Shown one piece after another: positions 57,107-64,000 of a DNA stretch of 64,000 bases. The translations under genes and the position numbers were made by a program. A model generated the notes under the pieces. It did not search any database, had not been told where the DNA came from, and saw only the letters and a program-made list of their open reading frames with translations. This stretch comes from Micromonospora polyrhachis (lineage in GTDB: Bacteria > Actinomycetota > Actinomycetes > Mycobacteriales > Micromonosporaceae). The DNA lies in contig NZ_JACHJW010000001.1 in the NCBI RefSeq assembly GCF_014203835.1, positions 6,088,501 to 6,152,500 on the forward strand. Direction: 5' to 3'. The first letter of the stretch is position 1. Each line of letters starts with the position of its first letter.

Positions 57107-57195
57107 GCCCTTGAGGGTCAGGGGCGGCTTCCCTTCCGGGCAACGGTTGCCGGCGTCACGTTTGTGCCGTTGGCACCTGATGGCCACAATCGACC

Positions 57196-58161
57196 GTGTC
57201 ACTTGAACCGAATGCCCTGGCCGGTGCCGGTGTCCACGCCGACGAGGAGGCGATCCTGCGGGCATTGCTGACGCTGCCCCAGGCGACCGTCGACGAGCTT
57301 TCGATCGCCAGTGACCAACCACCGGAGCAGGTCGCCGGCGCGTTGGCCCGGTTGTCCGGGCGGGGCCTGGTCGCCCGGCTGGCCGGCGCGCAACCCCAGT
57401 ACACGGCGGCGGACCCGCGGGCCGCGCTGGACGCCCTGATCCACCCCGCCGAGCGGGCACTACGCCGAGCCCGGGAAGCCGCCGCCGAACTCAGCGCGCT
57501 GTTCCACACCGCCCGTGCCGAACGGCCGGTGGCCGGACCGGTGGAGGTGGTCACCGGGCGGGAGGAGATCAGCCGGTACTTCGTACGGATCCAGCAGAGT
57601 GCCGTACGCGACGTCTGCGCCTTCGACCGGCCGCCGTACGTACACGCCGTCGGTAACCCGGTCGAACCGGCTATTCTCGCCAGGGGCGTACGGTGGCGCG
57701 TGGTCTACCACCCGGACGCGCTCGCGCTGCCCGGTGCCCTGGCCGACGTCCGTGCCCTGGCGACACTCGGGGAACAGGCCCGGGTGCTGACCGACGTGCC
57801 GTTCAAGATGCACCTGGTCGACGATCGGGTCGCCATGGTGGCGCTGGACACCGACACCGCCACCGTACGAGCCGCGCTGGTGTATCCCTCGGCGCTGCTG
57901 GAGGCGCTGTCGATCGTGTTCGAGTCGTGCTGGCAGCGGGCCACGCCGTTGGACGGGGCCGCCGGCGAGGAGGAGGTCTCCGACGAGGACCGGCAGCTAC
58001 TGGCATTGCTGGCGGCCGGCGTCAAGGACGACGCGATCGGCCGCCAGTTGGGCCTGTCGGTACGCACCATGCGGCGCCGGGTGCGCCGGCTGCTGGACCT
58101 GCTCGGTGCACAGACCCGGTTTCAGGCCGGCATGCAGGCCGCCCGGCGCGGCTGGATCTGA
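57196..58161 (+). CDS. TrmB-like/LuxR-type transcriptional regulator
   Basis: A 321-aa regulator from GTG 57196. Residues about 17-65 form a TrmB-like winged helix (LLTLPQATVDELSIASDQ, VAGALARLSGRGLV). A middle domain (about 100-240) resembles the phospholipase-D-like sensor part of such proteins. Residues about 258-318 are a LuxR-type helix-turn-helix (LLALLAAGVKDDAIGRQLGL). Two DNA-binding domains in one chain are typical for this actinobacterial group. Its divergent position next to the subtilase makes it the likely regulator of that gene. Confidence 0.85.
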   Translation: MSLEPNALAGAGVHADEEAILRALLTLPQATVDELSIASDQPPEQVAGALARLSGRGLVARLAGAQPQYTAADPRAALDALIHPAERALRRAREAAAELSALFHTARAERPVAGPVEVVTGREEISRYFVRIQQSAVRDVCAFDRPPYVHAVGNPVEPAILARGVRWRVVYHPDALALPGALADVRALATLGEQARVLTDVPFKMHLVDDRVAMVALDTDTATVRAALVYPSALLEALSIVFESCWQRATPLDGAAGEEEVSDEDRQLLALLAAGVKDDAIGRQLGLSVRTMRRRVRRLLDLLGAQTRFQAGMQAARRGWI

Positions 58162-58214
58162 CACGCGGCTGCCGAAGTGGCAGGTCGTGGACCTGCGGTG
58201 CTACCGTCCGTCCG

Positions 58215-58754
58215 GTGATCGACACCGAAGTGCAGCTCGTCGCCCAGCCACGCATCGATACCCTGGCGACCAGGTATCCCACCGACGTCCGCCAGTTGCG
58301 GAGCGACTTCGCGGGAGTCGCCTGGATCGGCGACACGCCCAGTTCTGGCAGCGGCATGATGGGCCCGAGCTACCAGCGACGTTCGTTCGACACCCGGCTC
58401 TTCCTGCCGGACACCCACTGGTACGACGCGGACCTCCTTGGGAACGTCGTGGTGCAGGTGAGTGCCAGCGTGTTACAGGTCGCGAGCACCGCGCAGCAGA
58501 CGCAGGGGCTGGTCGGCGCGGTGGCCGAACCGGTGGTGGAGTTCTACGAGCACCCCGAGGGGCTGGACGGGGTGGGGCTCTGCCTCTGGCTGCGGGGCAC
58601 CATCTGGTCCAACATCGGCCTGTCGTACCGGGTGAGCGTACTGTCCGACCCCGACGCGGTGATCCGCGTCGGCACGGACGTGGACGTGGCCGACGAGGAC
58701 GGCGACGCGGACACCGGCGGTAGCGGTGATGCCGACGGTGGTGGTGGCGAGTAG
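58215..58754 (+). CDS. Hypothetical protein with acidic Gly-rich tail
   Basis: A 179-aa frame from GTG 58215, 53 bases after the regulator stop. The N-terminal 155 residues look like a compact beta-rich domain (FDTRLFLPDTHWYDADLLG, LCLWLRGTIWSNIGLSYRV). The last 25 residues are Asp/Gly rich and probably disordered. No signal peptide or recognisable motif. Function unknown. Confidence 0.6.
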   Translation: MIDTEVQLVAQPRIDTLATRYPTDVRQLRSDFAGVAWIGDTPSSGSGMMGPSYQRRSFDTRLFLPDTHWYDADLLGNVVVQVSASVLQVASTAQQTQGLVGAVAEPVVEFYEHPEGLDGVGLCLWLRGTIWSNIGLSYRVSVLSDPDAVIRVGTDVDVADEDGDADTGGSGDADGGGGE

Positions 58755-58782
58755 AGCCGCGCGGCCCGCATCCCGATGACGG

Positions 58783-58826
58783 AACGGGCCCGTTTCCATC
58801 GCAGTAAGCGATGGAACGGGCCCGTT
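58783..58826. terminator. Long hairpin terminator
   Basis: Arms of about 20 bases (58783-58802 and 58808-58826), perfect apart from one bulged base, with loop AGTAA. It lies after the hypothetical gene and just before a 21-bp copy of the acnA 3' end, so it may originally have been the acnA terminator as well. Confidence 0.85.
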
Positions 58827-58839
58827 GCCGTCGTACGGA

Positions 58840-58860
58840 TCAGGCGGTGAGCATCTTGCG
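58840..58860 (-). repeat. 21-bp duplicate of the acnA 3' end (left copy)
   Basis: Identical over 21 bases (starting TCAGGCGGTGAGCATC) to 61444-61464, which encodes the last codons and stop of acnA. It has no coding role here. The two copies flank the 2.6-kb segment with the TagC-like gene and the IS30 element, like a duplication left by insertion or recombination. The stretch 58861-58913 holds nothing else. Confidence 0.85.
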
Positions 58861-58913
58861 TGTGCCCGGCGCGGTTGGCTCTGACGCCTGGTCCAGCGGC
58901 GGCATCCAGCCGA

Positions 58914-59984
58914 TCAGATCAGCAGGTCCTTGAAGTAAATGCTGGCCATGCGGGCCCCACCGAGTCCCGAGGCGAAACCGAAGCAGAGGCGGGCACTGTT
59001 CAGGTTGGCCGGGTCGGTGAGGTGCACCCCCATTCCCTCTGGTTCGCGGAAGGAGAGCGAGTATCCGGCCTTGGACCAGGCGCGCTGGACGACCGCGCCA
59101 GTGCTGAAGTCCACGGTGGTCAGGTAGGTGTTGCCGTAGTTGGCCTCGGTCGAGTCGTACGTACCGTAGGCGCTGCCTTCCAGTAGATAGAGGTATCGGC
59201 CGAAGCTGGTGTAACCCTGGAACGGCCGACTGTCGGCGACCACGCTGGGCTGATCCACGGTGGCGATCGGGGTGTAGTTCCCGCTCTTGAACGCGGCCAG
59301 GTCATAGGCGGAGATACGCATCCGGCCGCCGAGCGAGTAGCGCACGATGAGCTGCCCGTACGCGAAGTCGACCGATGCGGTGGTGTTGGTGGCCCCGGCG
59401 ACCGGCTTGTGCTTCTCCATCGGTGAGGCCTTGGTCAGCACCGCCCGGTCGACGAACGGGAACCGGGCGATGGACGAGCCGCGCGCGGTCTTACCGTCGC
59501 TCACCGCGTCCGTCTCCGTCCACAGGTAGGTCGAGCTGCCGACCGGCTCCGCGCCCATCGACACACCGTGCCCGAAGCCCAACAGGTACATCTGCCCGAG
59601 CTGGTTGCCGGCGAAGTCGAGCTGGGTGACGCAGAGGTCGCCGGCGGCGTTGCGGGCCCCCCCGCTGACCGCAGCCGGCTCGGCGAGCTTCAGCCCACCC
59701 TGGAGCACCTGGGCGACGTAGATCCGCCGGTTGACGTTGTCGAAGGCGAAGGACTGGAGGACGGTGGCGTTGCGTAGCGGCTTTTCCCGGAACAGCGGGT
59801 CCGATCCGTCGGTCAGGTTGAACCGTCGTGACGCCGGCAGTTCCGCTGCGGCCAGCGCGGTCGCCCGGGCCGTCACCGGCGGGGCGGCCCCGGCGGGCTG
59901 GCTCAGGCCCAGTGTGCCCAGTGCGCCCAACGCCGTCCCGCCGCCGGCGACCAGCAGGCCGCGCCGTGAAACCGTGTCAGCCAT
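58914..59984 (-). CDS. Tat-exported TagC-like (teichoic acid biosynthesis C / phage-baseplate-like) beta-propeller protein
   Basis: A 356-aa exported protein. The Tat signal is clear: TVSRRGLLVAGG with a hydrophobic stretch and PAGAAPP (1-35). The rest is beta-rich, with family segments NATVLQSFAFDNVNRRIYVA, GDLCVTQLDFAGNQLGQMYL and GHGVSMGAEPVGSSTYLWTE. Such proteins are labelled teichoic acid biosynthesis protein C or phage baseplate protein in actinomycetes; real function is not known. ATG 59984 is chosen for the Tat motif; a start at 60050 exists. It is probably carried by the small island. Confidence 0.8.
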   Translation of the reverse strand: MADTVSRRGLLVAGGGTALGALGTLGLSQPAGAAPPVTARATALAAAELPASRRFNLTDGSDPLFREKPLRNATVLQSFAFDNVNRRIYVAQVLQGGLKLAEPAAVSGGARNAAGDLCVTQLDFAGNQLGQMYLLGFGHGVSMGAEPVGSSTYLWTETDAVSDGKTARGSSIARFPFVDRAVLTKASPMEKHKPVAGATNTTASVDFAYGQLIVRYSLGGRMRISAYDLAAFKSGNYTPIATVDQPSVVADSRPFQGYTSFGRYLYLLEGSAYGTYDSTEANYGNTYLTTVDFSTGAVVQRAWSKAGYSLSFREPEGMGVHLTDPANLNSARLCFGFASGLGGARMASIYFKDLLI

Positions 59985-60090
59985 ATGGAGAACTCCCCGG
60001 GTTTGAAGAATCGTTGCAGATGCAACGGGTGCCGAGAAGGAAACTTTCATATATCGACATGGGTTCGCAAGGGTGATGCTGGCCCGGATG

Positions 60091-60110
60091 TTAGGAGGGC
60101 CCCTTCCTAC
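60091..60110. repeat. GGGCCC-centred palindrome, left of the IS element
   Basis: TTAGGAGGGCCCCTTCCTAC is a near-perfect palindrome that resembles the one at 61415-61434. It may be a small terminator element. The two now bracket the IS30 copy. Confidence 0.6.
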
Positions 60111-60133
60111 GCAGAAAGCGGGCGGATTCCAGG

Positions 60134-61397
60134 GGTCGTTGCAACACAGGTGATCAACTGGCTTCGGTCAGAAGCTTAGCGATGCGCTCGGCTGGGGTGT
60201 CCCAGCCGAGTGTTTTGCGTGGTCGGCCGTTGAGTTCGGCGGCGACGGCGGCGAGGTGCTCCGGGGCGTGGACGGCGAGGTCGGTGCCTTTGGGGAAGTA
60301 CTGGCGAAGCAGACCGTTGGTGTTCTCGTTGGAGCCGCGTTGCCAGGGCGAGTGTGGATCACAGAAGTAGACGGGAATGTCCGCAGCGGTGCTGAACTGG
60401 TGGTGCAGGGCCATTTCGGCGCCTTGGTCCCAGGTCAGGGATCGTTTGAGGTGGGCCGGCAGGGTGGCGACGGTGGCCTGCAGCGCGTCACGGACACGCT
60501 CAGCGGTACGACCGCGACCCAGGTGCACCAACAGGACGTAGCGGGTAGCGCGTTCCACCAGGGTGCCGATGGCCGAGGCGCTGTCCTTACCGATGATGAG
60601 GTCGCCTTCCCAGTGGCCGGGCACGGCCCGGTCGTCGGCTTCGGCGGGCCGGTCGCTGATCATCACCATGGGCGCGGTGAAGCGAGGCTGACGTTGTCCG
60701 GGTTGGCGGCGCGGGCGGCGGACCGCGCGGCCGGTACGCAGCGCCCGAGTCAGCTCGCGGCGTAGCTCACCGCGTCCCTGCACGTAGAGCGCCTGGTAGA
60801 TCGTTTCGTGGGTCACGTGCATCCCTGGCTGGTCGGGGAAGTCTCGCCGCAACCGTTGCACGATCTGTTCCGGGCTCCACTTACGGTCCAAGCCGTCCTG
60901 CACTGCCTGGCGTAGCCGCGGGTTCGCGGCGAGCTTGCCCGTCTTCGGCCGTGGGCGCCGCTGTTCGGCCCGTGCCTGAGCCGCGTGAGGGCGGTAGTCC
61001 CCTGTCCCGGGATGGGCATTACGGCGCAGTTCACGGCTGATCGTGGACGGATCCCGCCCCACCTCGGCTGCGATCGACCGAAGCGACCTGCCTTCGCGCC
61101 GCAGGTCAGCGATCAGGATCCGGTCGTCCACGGACAGAAACCGACCGGAGGAAGTCCCGGGCCGGGCAGGAGGTTGCGCCTCCTGCCCGGCCCGGGACTT
61201 CCGCCCGTGCCGCCAACGATGGCCAGTACGCCGGTTGACCCCGACGATCCGACACGCCTGTGCGGTACCTACACCCTGCGCCACAAGATCAAGATAAGCC
61301 TGACGCTCAGCATGCAACTTCTTCCGGCCCTGAGGCGCCCGGTCCTTACGGATCTCGAACACTGCAACTCCTGAACAGATCAGGTGTTGCAACCACC
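60134..61397 (-). mobile_element. IS30-family insertion sequence
   Basis: About 1.26 kb with one transposase gene. Terminal inverted repeats match at 13 of 14 bases: GGTCGTTGCAACAC at 60134-60147, and the complement of GGTGGTTGCAACAC at 61384-61397. I see no unambiguous short target duplication at the ends. The transposase is intact, so the copy may be active. Confidence 0.85.
60154..61362 (-). CDS. IS30-family transposase
   Basis: A 402-aa DDE transposase from GTG 61362 (a start at 61392 is possible). Two N-terminal helix-turn-helix regions (about 20-55 and 75-115, with EGRSLRSIAAEVGRDPSTIS, the IS30 hallmark) bind the ends. The catalytic triad is in GHWEGDLIIGKD (Asp), LTWDQGAEMALH (Asp) and QRGSNENTNGLLRQYFPKG (Glu). 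Length and motifs are complete. Confidence 0.93.
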   Translation of the reverse strand: MFEIRKDRAPQGRKKLHAERQAYLDLVAQGVGTAQACRIVGVNRRTGHRWRHGRKSRAGQEAQPPARPGTSSGRFLSVDDRILIADLRREGRSLRSIAAEVGRDPSTISRELRRNAHPGTGDYRPHAAQARAEQRRPRPKTGKLAANPRLRQAVQDGLDRKWSPEQIVQRLRRDFPDQPGMHVTHETIYQALYVQGRGELRRELTRALRTGRAVRRPRRQPGQRQPRFTAPMVMISDRPAEADDRAVPGHWEGDLIIGKDSASAIGTLVERATRYVLLVHLGRGRTAERVRDALQATVATLPAHLKRSLTWDQGAEMALHHQFSTAADIPVYFCDPHSPWQRGSNENTNGLLRQYFPKGTDLAVHAPEHLAAVAAELNGRPRKTLGWDTPAERIAKLLTEAS

Positions 61398-61414
61398 ACT
61401 AGAACTCAAGGCGA

Positions 61415-61434
61415 TAAGAAGGGGCCCTTCCTTA
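61415..61434. repeat. GGGCCC-centred palindrome, right of the IS element
   Basis: TAAGAAGGGGCCCTTCCTTA is a near-perfect palindrome between the IS30 right end and the acnA stop. It could act as the acnA terminator after the rearrangement. Similar to 60091-60110. Confidence 0.6.
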
Positions 61435-61443
61435 CAGCACAGC

Positions 61444-64000
<2,557 letters not shown>

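Overview
The window reads as chromosomal DNA of a high-GC filamentous actinomycete, most likely Micromonosporaceae. The codon use is strongly G/C in third positions and GTG starts are frequent. Leaderless genes have TAnnnT boxes 7 bases before the start codon. The pheST and argCJBDFRGH gene orders are of the actinobacterial type, and SARP, Crp and WD/NB-ARC-like regulators are abundant. The genus is an inference from protein style only. I see no tRNA, rRNA, CRISPR array or prophage.

Layout. Positions 1-3565 hold the end of pheS, pheT and a small S26 signal peptidase, closed by a perfect bidirectional terminator. Positions 3624-8860 look like a self-contained peptide system: a 71-residue peptide with ten cysteines in its last 47 residues, a divergent MauE-like membrane protein, a TlpA/MauD-like thioredoxin and an ABC exporter in a tightly overlapped operon, and a SARP regulator. 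Tandem 11-bp repeats in the peptide promoter fit a SARP site. Next comes a Crp/Fnr gene with a one-base frameshift (8992-9697).

Positions 10217-14243 are a three-gene operon. It encodes a class III nucleotidyl-cyclase homologue with metal and transition-state residues in place, a STAND-like P-loop protein with helical repeats, and a protein I do not recognise. The first two share a near-identical short Gly/Gln/Asn-rich motif that resembles bacterial amyloid-signalling or homotypic-assembly motifs. This is the best candidate for an undescribed conflict or signalling system.

Positions 14316-18020 hold an AhpD-like protein behind a CsoR-type operator, a macrolide glycosyltransferase behind a leaderless RLR leader peptide (probable macrolide-induced attenuation), and a DUF4246 oxygenase. 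Positions 18184-26876 are the whole arginine operon with an ARG box at argC and a 65-bp tandem repeat between argG and argH. Positions 26887-28510 hold a DUF72 protein and an AraC regulator fused to half of a VOC domain. Positions 28622-35300 hold a two-component system, a MacB-like ABC pair and a serine hydrolase; the ABC pair and the hydrolase have duplicated promoters sharing a TACAGC-N2-GCTGTA operator. Positions 35560-37000 are a decayed patch (aldo/keto reductase remnant, zinc-ribbon protein, possible TetR remnant).

Positions 37125-39949 hold an MmpL transporter with its TetR repressor and double operator. Positions 40076-52776 carry a secreted PLD-like protein, a 3-methyladenine glycosylase, a bacterial RING-domain protein with a DivIVA-like mini-protein, a GT8 glycosyltransferase, a SulP-carbonic anhydrase fusion, an M20 amidohydrolase and a double GNAT. 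Positions 52898-58161 hold a 1402-residue secreted subtilase and a divergent regulator. Positions 58840-61464 hold a small island (Tat-exported TagC-like protein plus an IS30 element) flanked by a 21-bp duplication of the 3' end of acnA, whose partial gene fills the rest of the window.
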